Assembly (NCBI GenBank): GCA_947499305.1
Contig: CANMNN010000008.1
Coordinates: forward strand, 1 to 64,000
DNA: 64,000 bases
Origin: an uncultured Arenicella sp.
Lineage (GTDB): Bacteria; Pseudomonadota; Gammaproteobacteria; Arenicellales; Arenicellaceae
Direction of reading: 5' to 3'
Part shown: positions 8,241-18,441 of the stretch, piece after piece
How the letters are laid out: each line of letters opens with the position of its first letter
How positions within the stretch are numbered: the stretch's first letter is position 1
Notes under the pieces: generated by a model
What the model was told of the DNA's origin: nothing
Seen by the model: the letters and a program-made list of their open reading frames with translations, nothing else
Database searches by the model: none
Made by a program: the position numbers and the translations under genes

Positions 8241-9014
8241 CTATCTATTAGCCAAACCATCATGAGCCATCAAGGTACCAATTTGATTCGTTTCTAGAAA
8301 TTGAATACCACGGTTTGCCATTTCAATCGCTGAATTAACGTCGTCCAAGTTATACAAAGCCCACTGCCAGCATCCTTTCCAAACATCGCGGTCATCCCTT
8401 GGGAAACTATCCGTATCGCAAAACAAGAAGTCGGGTTTAAGGTCAATAGAAGTTAAACGATTCTCCTCATTCCATGCTGGCAAAACCCAGCCGGTGCGCA
8501 TTGATGAGATTTTTCGGGTGTATTCAATCACCTCGTGATTAAACGAGATAATCACACATTGAGATTCGGTGTCAGTACTCAAAATCCGTTTATGTACTTC
8601 ATCCATCAAGACTGGGATGCCCAAGCGGTCAATCGACTCTTGCTTAATCTCTACAAAGGTTGTGACATCGTCATTCCGAGCCATCCATTTGCAGTACTTT
8701 TTAAAGGAGGTAAAACGGTTGTCGCTAAACTCATCTTCGAATCGCTGCGGGTAAGTGGCATGCATCGCTTTGACTTGCTTGGCTTTTGTATCCCGAATAT
8801 CCAAGTCAATGCCACTCATGCGCTTAAGGCTGGTATCGTGATGCAATATAGGAACTCGGTCACTACTGAGCTGTAAATCAAGCTCCATATATCGCGCACC
8901 ATGTTGATACGCCGCCTCAAACGCCAATAAAGTGTTCTCTGGATAACGGCCAGAATAACCTCGATGCGCCACCAATACTGGCGGCGGAGCGGTTAGCATT
9001 GCTTGCTTTGTCAT
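8241..9014 (-). CDS. glycerophosphodiester phosphodiesterase
   Basis: A 257-residue TIM-barrel enzyme that splits glycerophosphodiesters into glycerol 3-phosphate and an alcohol. It contains HRGY (17-20), PENT (25-28), the metal-binding MELDLQLSSD (about 38-47) and HHDTSLKR (about 53-60), the hallmarks of the GDPD family. No signal peptide is visible, so it is cytoplasmic like UgpQ. It is transcribed divergently from srkA. Confidence 0.9.
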   Translation of the reverse strand: MTKQAMLTAPPPVLVAHRGYSGRYPENTLLAFEAAYQHGARYMELDLQLSSDRVPILHHDTSLKRMSGIDLDIRDTKAKQVKAMHATYPQRFEDEFSDNRFTSFKKYCKWMARNDDVTTFVEIKQESIDRLGIPVLMDEVHKRILSTDTESQCVIISFNHEVIEYTRKISSMRTGWVLPAWNEENRLTSIDLKPDFLFCDTDSFPRDDRDVWKGCWQWALYNLDDVNSAIEMANRGIQFLETNQIGTLMAHDGLANR

Positions 9015-9125
9015 AACTACCTTCCCCCCAAGAGCTCTATTTTACTTACCAACAAAATCATTTATAGCATTAAGCCGTTGATTCTTGGTGTGCGTGATAT
9101 CCTCACTCTAACATTAAACCTGCAA

Positions 9126-10148
9126 ATGCATCTAGCCACACTCACTTTGACTTCCTCCGAAACCAATCCAGACCAAGCCTACGCAAACCTCTCACCAGAC
9201 GAGGTTTTAAATAGCATAGAACAGTTTGATTACAATTGTGATGGCAGGCTACTCGCGCTTAATAGCTATGAAAATCGGGTCTACCGCGTAGGCCTTGATG
9301 ATGGCTCAAGCATTGTTGCGAAATTCTACCGTCCACAGCGCTGGAGCAATGACGCGATTCTGGAAGAGCATACGCTAACCCTCGAACTTGCCGACCTTGA
9401 AATACCCGTGGTGGCGCCCTTGACGGTTTCTGGAAAAACCCTTCTAGAAACAGAGCATTTTAGAATTGCATTGTTTGAAAACCGAGGTGGTCGCGCTCCT
9501 GATTTAGAAGACTTTGACCAGCTCGAGCAAATGGGCCGGTTCATGGGCCGCATACATCAAGTAGGCAAAGCTAAAGTGTTTGAATACAGGCCGAGCCTAA
9601 CAATTCAAACCTTTGGTTATGACGCCCGAGACTTTGTACTAAGCAACAACTTTATACCACCTGAACTAGTCGATGCTTACCAATCTCTCACTCAACAGCT
9701 TTTACTTGAAGCTGAGCAATGCTATGAGCGAGCAGGCGATGTAAGCTTAATACGCTGCCATGGCGACTGTCACCCGAGCAACGTGTTATGGACCGACGAC
9801 GGGCCGCATATTGTCGATTTTGACGACGCGCGAATGGCACCCGCCGTGCAGGATCTCTGGATGTTTCTAGCGGGTGATAGAGCCGACCGAACCGCTGGCC
9901 TCGACGCGGTACTCAGTGGATACACCGAGTTTTGTGATTTCGATGCGCGCGAGCTGCACCTTATTGAGGCCTTACGCACACTAAGGTTAATCCACTATTA
10001 CGGCTGGCTTGCCAAACGCTGGAACGACCCAGCGTTTAAAATTGCCTTCCCGTGGTTTAATACGCAGCGATGTTGGGAAGACCACATTCTGAGCTTACGT
10101 GAGCAAGCAGCCTTACTTCACGAAGCACCCTTAAGCTGGTTCGGCTAA
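9126..10148 (+). CDS. srkA: stress response kinase A (YihE/SrkA family)
   Basis: This 340-residue Ser/Thr protein kinase-like protein has an aminoglycoside-phosphotransferase fold. It has the nucleotide-binding YENRVYRVGLDDG near residue 45, catalytic HGDCHPSNVLW at about 212 and the Mg-binding IVDFDDARMAP at about 227. The length fits E. coli SrkA (328). The family counteracts stress-induced cell death (with MazF in E. coli). The frame stays open upstream to 9003, but that would overlap the divergent GDPD start, so the ATG at 9126 is preferred. Confidence 0.88.
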   Translation: MHLATLTLTSSETNPDQAYANLSPDEVLNSIEQFDYNCDGRLLALNSYENRVYRVGLDDGSSIVAKFYRPQRWSNDAILEEHTLTLELADLEIPVVAPLTVSGKTLLETEHFRIALFENRGGRAPDLEDFDQLEQMGRFMGRIHQVGKAKVFEYRPSLTIQTFGYDARDFVLSNNFIPPELVDAYQSLTQQLLLEAEQCYERAGDVSLIRCHGDCHPSNVLWTDDGPHIVDFDDARMAPAVQDLWMFLAGDRADRTAGLDAVLSGYTEFCDFDARELHLIEALRTLRLIHYYGWLAKRWNDPAFKIAFPWFNTQRCWEDHILSLREQAALLHEAPLSWFG

Positions 10149-10162
10149 TTTACACCAGCTAT

Positions 10163-10654
10163 TTAGTTGACTCGATAAAGTTCTAACTGACTACGCTGAT
10201 CATCTGAGCGAATGTCCTTATAAGCTCGCCCCATAAAATCGAACACACCGCCCGTTGACGGGTCTACAAAACCACCAAACCAGAGTGCTTCTTTTGGCAG
10301 TTGAATCGGAGCTTTTACAGAATAGACTAAATCGATTCCTGAACGTAGCGACTCAGCATGCACAACACAAAGAACTTGCTCAACTGCGCAGCCTGCGTTC
10401 GCATCGACAAGCCAATCGCTCAACGCTTTGGCTTGTGTTCGCTGACTGTCGCTTATGCGAGTTACCCAAAAACGCTGCCTGCCTGAACGACGCAGCGCAG
10501 TTTGACCGACTACCACATTATCAAATGCGCTCTGAGCACTGCTACTGGTAATTGAGGGGCCACTTAGGCTTCTAAATAAGATAAATAAGAACCCCAAAAC
10601 CAGCGCCAATAACATTGCGCGAATTGTGCCCCATAAAACCCTACGTTTATCCAT
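10163..10654 (-). CDS. Rieske-like membrane protein lacking the Fe-S ligands
   Basis: This 163-residue protein has one N-terminal membrane segment (about 12-30), then a soluble domain. The order FWVTR, LCVVHAES, WFGGF and FDFMGRAYK parallels the cytochrome bc1 Rieske subunit (VWVxxR, LVVVGICTHLG, WxGGFFCPCHGSKFDLAGRV), but the cluster-binding Cys/His pairs are replaced: the segment GGFVDPSTGGVFD stands where GGFFCPCHGSKFD would be. It cannot bind a Rieske cluster in the usual way. A paralogue turned structural protein is my inference; chance resemblance is possible. It sits in a two-gene operon with the membrane protein upstream (12-base gap). Confidence 0.5.
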   Translation of the reverse strand: MDKRRVLWGTIRAMLLALVLGFLFILFRSLSGPSITSSSAQSAFDNVVVGQTALRRSGRQRFWVTRISDSQRTQAKALSDWLVDANAGCAVEQVLCVVHAESLRSGIDLVYSVKAPIQLPKEALWFGGFVDPSTGGVFDFMGRAYKDIRSDDQRSQLELYRVN

Positions 10655-10666
10655 AAAGCTAGTTGA

Positions 10667-11146
10667 TTAACGATGCGCTTTGGTTTTCAAAATAAGCGCC
10701 GACCATTGAACTGTATTTGAGTCAGGGTCCACTTGATCAAAGCTAATGTTTTGTTCGAGGCTAGTTTCTTGTTGCGGAGCAACGTCGATAGGAGTGCTGC
10801 GCTCCACACGCTGAATTTCAGAGCACTCATCACCACGACAGTCTTGCGCGATCACCGCGAAGTCTATTCTGCTTAAGGTTCCTTTCGCAGCATTATTCTG
10901 AACACATAGCTTGAAATCAAAGTTAGTGCGATAGCTGTACTCAGCGCTAAGCCCGCAGACCTTAACATTCTCCAAGTTAACCAAGTTCGAAATCTGTCGC
11001 TTGTCATAGCCATCAAACCAGAAGGCAACAAGACAAAGTACAACAGCGATAACGCTAATGCGAATTTTGCGCGGCTTGTCAAAGCCAGAGGCATAGAGCA
11101 CCCAAATAATAAACAGAAACAATAAAATAATGATCACTCGGATCAT
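10667..11146 (-). CDS. two-TM membrane protein of unknown function
   Basis: A 159-residue protein I do not recognise. Two hydrophobic segments (about 3-19 and 28-44) are followed by a domain of about 110 residues with four cysteines (VCG, KLC, DCRGDEC), probably a beta-rich periplasmic domain with disulfides. It is the first gene of a pair with the Rieske-like gene. The shared operon suggests the two proteins work together at the membrane. Confidence 0.6.
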   Translation of the reverse strand: MIRVIIILLFLFIIWVLYASGFDKPRKIRISVIAVVLCLVAFWFDGYDKRQISNLVNLENVKVCGLSAEYSYRTNFDFKLCVQNNAAKGTLSRIDFAVIAQDCRGDECSEIQRVERSTPIDVAPQQETSLEQNISFDQVDPDSNTVQWSALILKTKAHR

Positions 11147-11325
11147 TGTCGACCTCCACTAGTCTTAAGCCTTCACAATAATCTTAAACCTTCTAACGCC
11201 CTGAGCGTTCAAAACCCGAAGCAGGTTGAATTTGCCCTAACAACAAATTCACTAGCATGATAGCACCTCATGACATACCATCGTCACAGCCCTACTAAAA
11301 AGCATAAGCCATAAGCAGCAAATTT

Positions 11326-13080
11326 ATGAGCATAGAAAAACTAAATCACAAATCGATACTCAAAGCGATGTTTAAAGATCGCCTAATATCTGCTGGCGAA
11401 GCTAAGCGAATCGACGCTAACCTCGCCAATGATATCACTGGTTTAGTTCACCCCTTAGTAGGGATAGCCCGCAGCTTGCCAGAGCACGTTGAAACTGGTC
11501 AAAAAATTCTTTTAGAGCCTTTGTGCGAATGGTTTGCCGAACAATTAGGCGTAGTCTATTTTAATATCGATCCGTTAAAAATTGATATTGGCTCAGTCAC
11601 AAAAGTGATCGCTTCAGACTACGCAAAACGCCACGGTTTTTTGTCCGTCAAAGCCACTCCTGAACGCGTCACACTAGCGGTTAAGAACCCGCTAGACCTA
11701 TCTTGGAAAGATAATTTAGAAAATTTGCTGCGGCGAGAAATCGAGGTGGTTTTCGCCAACCCCCTCGAGATCGATCGTTACGTCAGTGAGTTTTATACCT
11801 TAGCTAAGTCAATCAGCAAATCTAAGGTTAATGACGATCGTGCCAGCAGTAGCCTGCAGCAGAACCTCGAACAATTGGTTGACCTTGGTCGTACGGGCCA
11901 GCTCGATGCGGAAGACCATCATATAGTTCAACTGGTAGATTGGCTATTGCAATATGCTTTTGAGCAGCGCGCCAGTGATATTCATTTAGAGCCACGAAAA
12001 GAACGTGGCGAAGTGCGTTTTCGAATCGACGGTATGTTACACAACGCCTACCAAGTTCCACCGAACGTATTGTTGGCGATAACCGGCCGCTTGAAAACAC
12101 TTGCACGCATGGACATCTCTGAGAAGCGGCGCCCGTTAGACGGTCGTTTAAAAACTCGCACGCCAAACAATAAAGAGATAGAACTACGCTTATCGACCGT
12201 CCCAACCGCCATGGGCGAGAAGATGGTGATGCGAATCTTCGATCCTGAAGTATTGCAACGCTCATTTAACGAGCTGGGTTTAAGCGATCGTGAACTGGAT
12301 ATTTGGAACCGGCAAACGCGACACACTAACGGCATTATTTTGGTGACGGGCCCCACAGGTTCAGGCAAGACGACAACACTGTATTCAACGCTAAAGAATC
12401 TTGCCACAAGCGAAGTTAATGTGTGTACGATTGAAGACCCGATTGAAATGGTCGAGCCTTCGTTCAACCAGATACAAGTTCATTCTGCGATTGACCTTAC
12501 CTTTTCAGCGGGGGTGAAATCATTGTTACGCCAAGACCCCGATATCATTATGATTGGTGAGATACGTGATCTTGAGACCGCTGAGATGGCAATTCAAGCG
12601 GCATTGACAGGCCACTTAGTGCTATCTACCTTGCATACAAATGACTCTCCTTCGGCAATAACTCGAATGCAAGAGCTCGGCGTACCTGCGTATTTGATCA
12701 ATGCCACCCTCCTTGGTGTCATGGCACAGCGCTTGGTGCGAACCTTATGTAAGCACTGCAAAGCTCCTGATGTTATTGACGAGCAAGAATGGCAAGACTT
12801 CTCACAAGGTGCAGACTTTGAGCCTGAAACGCCTTGCAAACCAGTAGGGTGCTTAGAATGTCGTCAAACAGGCTTTTTAGGCCGACTAGGTCTGTACGAA
12901 ATGCTGGAGATGACCAACCAATTAAAACCACTGGTCAAGCCTGATGGCGACCTGCATGCATTGCGCCAGCAAGCAAAGAAAGACGGCCTTATGACCTTGC
13001 GCCACAGCGGTGCAAAGAAAGTCTCTGAAGGTCTAACAACCATGGAAGAGGTGCTGCGGGTAACGCCGTTTGTAATGTAG
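11326..13080 (+). CDS. GspE/PilB-type secretion ATPase
   Basis: This 584-residue hexameric ATPase is of the type II secretion/type IV pilus family. It has an N-terminal T2SSE domain (about 70-160), Walker A GPTGSGKTTT at about 342, DPDIIMIGEIRD (Walker B region) at about 405, the His box GHLVLSTLHTND at about 430, and the tetracysteine zinc loop LCKHC...CLEC (about 475-512) seen in GspE and PilB. It would power extension of a pilus or pseudopilus. No other pilus or secretion genes are in the window, so gspE, pilB or mshE cannot be chosen. The mtgA gene follows after two bases. Confidence 0.88.
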   Translation: MSIEKLNHKSILKAMFKDRLISAGEAKRIDANLANDITGLVHPLVGIARSLPEHVETGQKILLEPLCEWFAEQLGVVYFNIDPLKIDIGSVTKVIASDYAKRHGFLSVKATPERVTLAVKNPLDLSWKDNLENLLRREIEVVFANPLEIDRYVSEFYTLAKSISKSKVNDDRASSSLQQNLEQLVDLGRTGQLDAEDHHIVQLVDWLLQYAFEQRASDIHLEPRKERGEVRFRIDGMLHNAYQVPPNVLLAITGRLKTLARMDISEKRRPLDGRLKTRTPNNKEIELRLSTVPTAMGEKMVMRIFDPEVLQRSFNELGLSDRELDIWNRQTRHTNGIILVTGPTGSGKTTTLYSTLKNLATSEVNVCTIEDPIEMVEPSFNQIQVHSAIDLTFSAGVKSLLRQDPDIIMIGEIRDLETAEMAIQAALTGHLVLSTLHTNDSPSAITRMQELGVPAYLINATLLGVMAQRLVRTLCKHCKAPDVIDEQEWQDFSQGADFEPETPCKPVGCLECRQTGFLGRLGLYEMLEMTNQLKPLVKPDGDLHALRQQAKKDGLMTLRHSGAKKVSEGLTTMEEVLRVTPFVM

Positions 13081-13082
13081 TT

Positions 13083-13841
13083 ATGCGCGACCTTATGCGG
13101 CCGTCAAGGCGACGATCGAGGCATCAAAAACCCAAGGGTGTTCGGCAAGGACGAAAACGCGGGGGGCTTATCCGCGGCGTGATTAAATGGTGCTTCAGGC
13201 TGTTTCTATTACTTTGTTTTATTTCGGCCGCCCCGATGATTGCACTGCGTTTCTACGATCCACCAAGCAGCGCCTTTATTGAGCTTAATAAGCGTAATCA
13301 AAATACCAACATAAAGCATCAATGGGTCGACTTTGACGATGTGTCTTTATATTTCCCTAATGCAGTGATCGCTGCCGAAGATCAGCAGTTTCCAAATCAT
13401 TATGGCTTTGATATAAAACAGATTAAGCTGGTATTAGAAGAGCGTGAAAAGGGCGTGTCTCGAGGCGCAAGCACAATTTCACAACAAACCGTTAAGAATC
13501 TATTTTTATGGCCAGGGCGAAGCTATGTTCGTAAAGGTATTGAAGCGTGGTTAGTTGTTTGGATGGAATTGATCGTTCCTAAAAAGCGCATTCTTGAGCT
13601 ATACATCAACTTTGCGCAATTTGGTAAGTCAGTGTTTGGGGTCGGCGCCGCAAGCCAGTACTATTTTAAGATCGATGCCAAAGAACTCACCCCCGAGCAA
13701 TCGGCCCTTATTGCCGCGAGTTTACCAACGCCCTCTAGATCAAACCCTGCGAAACCAAGCGATTATTTAAAGGAGCGAGCGGCCTATATTATGGACCAAA
13801 TGCCCCGCGTTGGTGGCCGACGGATGGTTCGCGGGCTTTAG
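13083..13841 (+). CDS. mtgA: monofunctional peptidoglycan glycosyltransferase
   Basis: A 252-residue GT51 enzyme that polymerises lipid II into glycan strands. It has a very basic N-terminal tail (about 1-30), one membrane segment (about 34-54), then AAEDQQFPNHYGFD with the catalytic Glu, RGASTISQQTVKNLFLW, and KKRILELYINFAQFG, the standard GT51 motifs. There is no transpeptidase domain, and the length fits MtgA (E. coli 242). It starts two bases after the stop of the GspE-type ATPase, so the two are almost certainly co-transcribed. Confidence 0.94.
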   Translation: MRDLMRPSRRRSRHQKPKGVRQGRKRGGLIRGVIKWCFRLFLLLCFISAAPMIALRFYDPPSSAFIELNKRNQNTNIKHQWVDFDDVSLYFPNAVIAAEDQQFPNHYGFDIKQIKLVLEEREKGVSRGASTISQQTVKNLFLWPGRSYVRKGIEAWLVVWMELIVPKKRILELYINFAQFGKSVFGVGAASQYYFKIDAKELTPEQSALIAASLPTPSRSNPAKPSDYLKERAAYIMDQMPRVGGRRMVRGL

Positions 13842-13926
13842 CTAAAAACCTCAGAGCCCTTATACATTAGCTAGCGATCAAAAGGCTTAGAGTCTCAATA
13901 AGCTTCTCGAAATTTTACCGGTTTAA

Positions 13927-14946
<1,020 letters not shown>

Positions 14947-14985
14947 GACGCTCAAACACACAAGCATCAAGCAAGGAGAAACAAT

Positions 14986-15432
14986 ATGAGCTTACGATTT
15001 TTACACACCATGGTTAGGGTAGGCGACCTAGAAGCCGCTTTAGATTTTTTCTGTGACAAACTAGGGCTCGTTCAAACTAAGCGTTACGACAGTGACGAAG
15101 GTAGGTTTTCACTGATTTATCTAGCAGCTCCGTATGATTTAGATCGCGCTAAGGCCGAGCGAGCACCCGAACTAGAACTGACCTACAATTGGGACGAAAA
15201 AGGCTACACCGGTGGCCGAAATTTTGGTCATCTCGCTTACGAAGTCGACGACATCTATGCTGCCTGCCAACGACTTATGGACAAAGGCGTGCTCATCAAT
15301 CGACCGCCAGCGGATGGTCATATGGCGTTTATAATTTCGCCAGATGGCATATCGATTGAACTATTGCAAAAAGGCGATAGCTTAGCGCCACAGGAACCAT
15401 GGGCATCAATGCCTAAGACGGGTAGTTGGTAG
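14986..15432 (+). CDS. VOC-family glyoxalase I (lactoylglutathione lyase-like)
   Basis: This 148-residue protein has two paired beta-alpha-beta-beta-beta repeats. The N-terminal RFLHTMVRVGDLEAALDFF and the later NFGHLAYEVDDI, plus SIELLQKG near the C-terminus, supply the His/Glu metal ligands of glyoxalase I. Its likely role is isomerising the methylglyoxal-glutathione adduct. It has an AAGGAG-like ribosome site and probably shares transcription with hemB. Other VOC enzymes have the same motifs, so the substrate is inferred. Confidence 0.82.
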   Translation: MSLRFLHTMVRVGDLEAALDFFCDKLGLVQTKRYDSDEGRFSLIYLAAPYDLDRAKAERAPELELTYNWDEKGYTGGRNFGHLAYEVDDIYAACQRLMDKGVLINRPPADGHMAFIISPDGISIELLQKGDSLAPQEPWASMPKTGSW

Positions 15433-15528
15433 TCAATAACCCGCCGTATCTCGAGTTAATCATCAAATTACTCTAATTTAGTTTTGTTATAATGTTTTTA
15501 ATCATAGAAGAAAGAAAAAAGGAACATT

Positions 15529-16299
15529 ATGAAAACCAAAAAAGAAATAGTTGAAAATTGGTTGCCGCGCTACACCGGCATGGAGTTAGACGGCTTTGGT
15601 AAATATATTTTACTCACCAACTTCTCGAATTATCTAAATATATTCGCCGAACTCTCTGGCGTTGAGGTTGTTGGCCTAGATAGGTCAATGCCGTGCGCCA
15701 CAGCTAACGGCATTACCATGATTAACTTTGGTATGGGCTCACCGAACACGGCGACGATTTGTGACCTACTAAGCGCCATTAAGCCTGAGGCCGTTCTATT
15801 CTTAGGTAAGTGCGGAGGCTTAAAAAAGAAAAATTCGGTTGGTGATTTAATACTGCCAATCGCGGCGATTCGTGGCGAAGGAACCAGCGACGATTACATG
15901 CCGCCTGAAGTACCAGCGTTACCGGCGTTCGAATTACAAAAAGCGATCAGCACCACGATTCGTGATCACGGCAAGGACTACTGGACCGGAACGGTTTACA
16001 CCACTAACCGACGCGTTTGGGAACACCATGATAAGTTCAAACGCTATTTGAAGCGCACTCGCGCGATGGCAATTGACATGGAAACCGCGACGCTATTTTC
16101 GGCCGCATTTAAGAATAACTTTTCAGCCGGTGCGTTGCTGCTGGTAAGCGATGTGCCGATGACACCTGACGGTGTAAAAACAGACGCCAGTGATGCAGTA
16201 GCAACGTCAAATCACGCAGAGATGCACGTTGACTTGGGCATTGCCAGCCTTGAGCAACTAATTAATAAGTCGCTAACCGTTAAGCACTTACAATTCTAG
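15529..16299 (+). CDS. amn: AMP nucleosidase, short type
   Basis: This 256-residue enzyme of the purine phosphorylase superfamily hydrolyses AMP to adenine and ribose 5-phosphate. It contains FGMGSPNTATICDLL, LGKCGGLKKKNSVGD, AAIRGEGTSDDY, MAIDMETATLF and LLVSDVPM. It lacks the N-terminal domain of E. coli Amn (484 residues) and reads like the short enzyme common in Bacteroidetes. A TATAAT box at 15488-15493 and an AAAGGAAC ribosome site precede the start, so it probably has its own promoter. Confidence 0.88.
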   Translation: MKTKKEIVENWLPRYTGMELDGFGKYILLTNFSNYLNIFAELSGVEVVGLDRSMPCATANGITMINFGMGSPNTATICDLLSAIKPEAVLFLGKCGGLKKKNSVGDLILPIAAIRGEGTSDDYMPPEVPALPAFELQKAISTTIRDHGKDYWTGTVYTTNRRVWEHHDKFKRYLKRTRAMAIDMETATLFSAAFKNNFSAGALLLVSDVPMTPDGVKTDASDAVATSNHAEMHVDLGIASLEQLINKSLTVKHLQF

Positions 16300-16330
16300 C
16301 AAACATCCATAGGGTTAGAAGGAATCTGAA

Positions 16331-16843
16331 TTGGCACGAAATATTGAAATCAAAGCCCACGCAAATAGCTTTAAACGGCAGCTCGCTGCCGGCGAGGAGC
16401 TAAGCGATCAACCTCTTGCCACTTTAATTCAAGAGGACACGTTTTTTAATGTGCCCGATGGCCGGTTAAAGTTAAGAGAGTTTCCCGATTCTCCGGCGAT
16501 GCTGATCTTCTATAATCGTATCGACACGCAAGGCCCAAAACTGTCTGACTACCACATTACTGAAACCAATGATGGCGCCGGTTTGAAATCGGTTCTCACA
16601 AAAGCCTATGGCATTAGAGCGATAGTCAAAAAAGAGCGCTCACTGTATATGTCAGGTCGGACACGCTTGCATTTTGATCAAGTTGAAAACTTAGGCGAGT
16701 TCATTGAGCTTGAAGTGGTATTGAGCAACGATGACAGCATAGAAGGTGGCGAAGCCGAAGCCCAAGATTTGATGTCGAAACTGAACATTCAAGCCCAAGA
16801 TTTAATTGACGTTGCATACGTAGACTTGCTCGAGCAAGTCTAG
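16331..16843 (+). CDS. CYTH-domain protein (class IV adenylate cyclase-like)
   Basis: This 170-residue protein starts at a TTG at 16331, preceded by AAGGAAT. It opens with ARNIEIKA, the usual start of CYTH proteins in which a Glu/Lys cluster begins a triphosphate tunnel. Later LKLREF, RSLYM and GEFIELEVVL supply the alternating charged strands. CYTH enzymes process triphosphates (thiamine triphosphate, inorganic triphosphate, or ATP to cAMP). The substrate cannot be told from sequence. It lies 31 bases after amn, so a role near nucleotide metabolism is possible. Confidence 0.75.
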   Translation: MARNIEIKAHANSFKRQLAAGEELSDQPLATLIQEDTFFNVPDGRLKLREFPDSPAMLIFYNRIDTQGPKLSDYHITETNDGAGLKSVLTKAYGIRAIVKKERSLYMSGRTRLHFDQVENLGEFIELEVVLSNDDSIEGGEAEAQDLMSKLNIQAQDLIDVAYVDLLEQV

Positions 16844-16864
16844 AGTTAGTACTAAACGCATCTG

Positions 16865-17152
16865 ATGCCTAGGACCAAAAATGGTGTATGTTGTTGCTGC
16901 GAACGCGAGACCTCATTGACCTTTCACCACTTGATCCCACGTAAGGTACATAGGCGCGCACATTTTAAAAAGCACTATAGTAAAGAGCAATTACAGGCAG
17001 GCATTATGGTTTGCAGAACCTGCCATAGCGGTATTCACAAGCGTTTTGATGAAATGAGCTTGGCAAAAGAACTCAACAGCCTAGCGGAACTAAAGCGTAA
17101 CAAAGAACTCAATCGTTTTTTCGACTGGGTTACTAAACAGAAAATCAGTTAG
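16865..17152 (+). CDS. small HNH endonuclease-like protein
   Basis: A 95-residue protein with a CCCCERE zinc knuckle, TFHHLIPRKVHRR (the HH of an HNH fold) and a second zinc pair VCRTCHSGIHKRF. It is a stand-alone HNH domain with a short helical tail. Related small proteins occur in many gammaproteobacteria as single genes; no restriction or phage genes are near. It sits between the CYTH and MscS genes in the same direction with short gaps. Confidence 0.75.
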   Translation: MPRTKNGVCCCCERETSLTFHHLIPRKVHRRAHFKKHYSKEQLQAGIMVCRTCHSGIHKRFDEMSLAKELNSLAELKRNKELNRFFDWVTKQKIS

Positions 17153-17176
17153 ATAAGATAAAAACAGACGTTCAAC

Positions 17177-18412
17177 ATGATCGAATTCATACAACAATGG
17201 GTTAATAAGATTCCCAACATCGGTGGCTATGAAACCCTCGCGACCAGCGCCGCAGCCATGCTGGCAATTGTGATGGTCGCGACCGTCTCATTCTACGTGG
17301 TCAAGTATGGGTTAATACGCTTAATCGATAAGCTGATTTCCAAAACGCGTTCGAACCTCGACGACATACTTATCAAACACAAAGTGTTTAGCCGCATAGC
17401 CTACCTAGTGCCCGCTTACTTGATCTACACGTTAGCACCTGAAGCATTGAAATCCTACCCGCTGGCGAGCAATGCGGTCGTTGTGCTAGCGGCCATTTAT
17501 ATGGTCATTATGGTAGCGCTTATTGTTGATGCGCTGATCAATTCACTGCTAGAGATCTATCATTCGTTCTCAGTATCTAAGCGAGTGCCGATTAAGAGCT
17601 TTGCCCAAGTCGCCAAGCTAATCACCTATTTCTTTGCACTTATCGTGATCGCTAGTTTAGTCATTGGTGAGTCTCCGCTAAAACTATTTGCCGGTTTAGG
17701 CGCCATGACTGCCGTGTTGATGTTGGTATTTAAAGACCCGATTTTAGGCTTTGTAGCCGGCCTACAACTCAGCTCAAACCGCATGGTTGCTATAGGCGAC
17801 TGGGTTGATATCCCACAACACGACGCGAGCGGCGACGTACTCGAAATTGCACTGACTACCGTCAAAGTGCGCAATTTCGACAACACCATTACCACTGTTC
17901 CTACACAAAGCTTGATTAATGATTCGTTCAAAAACTGGCGAGGCATGCAAGAGTCGCCAGGCAGACGTATCAAACGTTCGATAGTAATCGACGTGAACTC
18001 AATTAAGTTTTGCGATGAAGAGTCTTTAGGTCGCTATAGCAAGATCGACTACATCAAGGAGTACCTGCAAGAAAAGCAACACGAGCTGGATCATTTCAAT
18101 AGCCAAAAGGGTACCCATACCGAATCTCTGGTAAACGGCAGGCGCTTAACCAACGTTGGTACCTTTCGCGCTTACGTACTCGCCTATTTAAAACACCACC
18201 CAGATATTCACCAAGGCATGACCATCATGGCACGCCAACTCGCGCCAACCGATACCGGCCTGCCTATTGAAATCTACGCTTTCAGCGCTGACAAAAATTG
18301 GGGAAACTATGAGTCAATTCAAGCGGATATATTTGACCATTTGTTTGCGGTAATTAATGAGTTTGATTTACGCACGTTCCAGCGGCCCAGCGGTATGGAC
18401 TTTCGCCGCTGA
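17177..18412 (+). CDS. mechanosensitive channel, MscS family (YbdG-like)
   Basis: This 411-residue membrane protein has four or five N-terminal hydrophobic segments (about 20-45, 70-90, 95-118, 138-158, 165-185). The last leads into the pore helix LFAGLGAMTAVLMLVFKDPILGFVAGLQL and the beta domain VAIGDWVDIP. The C-terminal half (VRNFDNTITTVPTQSL, NWRGM) matches the MscS cytoplasmic cage. Length and the NLDDILIKHKVF segment are closest to YbdG (MscM). It should relieve turgor during osmotic downshock. Confidence 0.86.
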   Translation: MIEFIQQWVNKIPNIGGYETLATSAAAMLAIVMVATVSFYVVKYGLIRLIDKLISKTRSNLDDILIKHKVFSRIAYLVPAYLIYTLAPEALKSYPLASNAVVVLAAIYMVIMVALIVDALINSLLEIYHSFSVSKRVPIKSFAQVAKLITYFFALIVIASLVIGESPLKLFAGLGAMTAVLMLVFKDPILGFVAGLQLSSNRMVAIGDWVDIPQHDASGDVLEIALTTVKVRNFDNTITTVPTQSLINDSFKNWRGMQESPGRRIKRSIVIDVNSIKFCDEESLGRYSKIDYIKEYLQEKQHELDHFNSQKGTHTESLVNGRRLTNVGTFRAYVLAYLKHHPDIHQGMTIMARQLAPTDTGLPIEIYAFSADKNWGNYESIQADIFDHLFAVINEFDLRTFQRPSGMDFRR

Positions 18413-18441
18413 AACTTAACCATGCTTTAAAGTATTGAAAT

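Noticed and set aside
9003-9125. Upstream extension of srkA to 9003
   Set aside because: It overlaps the divergent GDPD start and has no match to the family; the ATG at 9126 gives the usual length.
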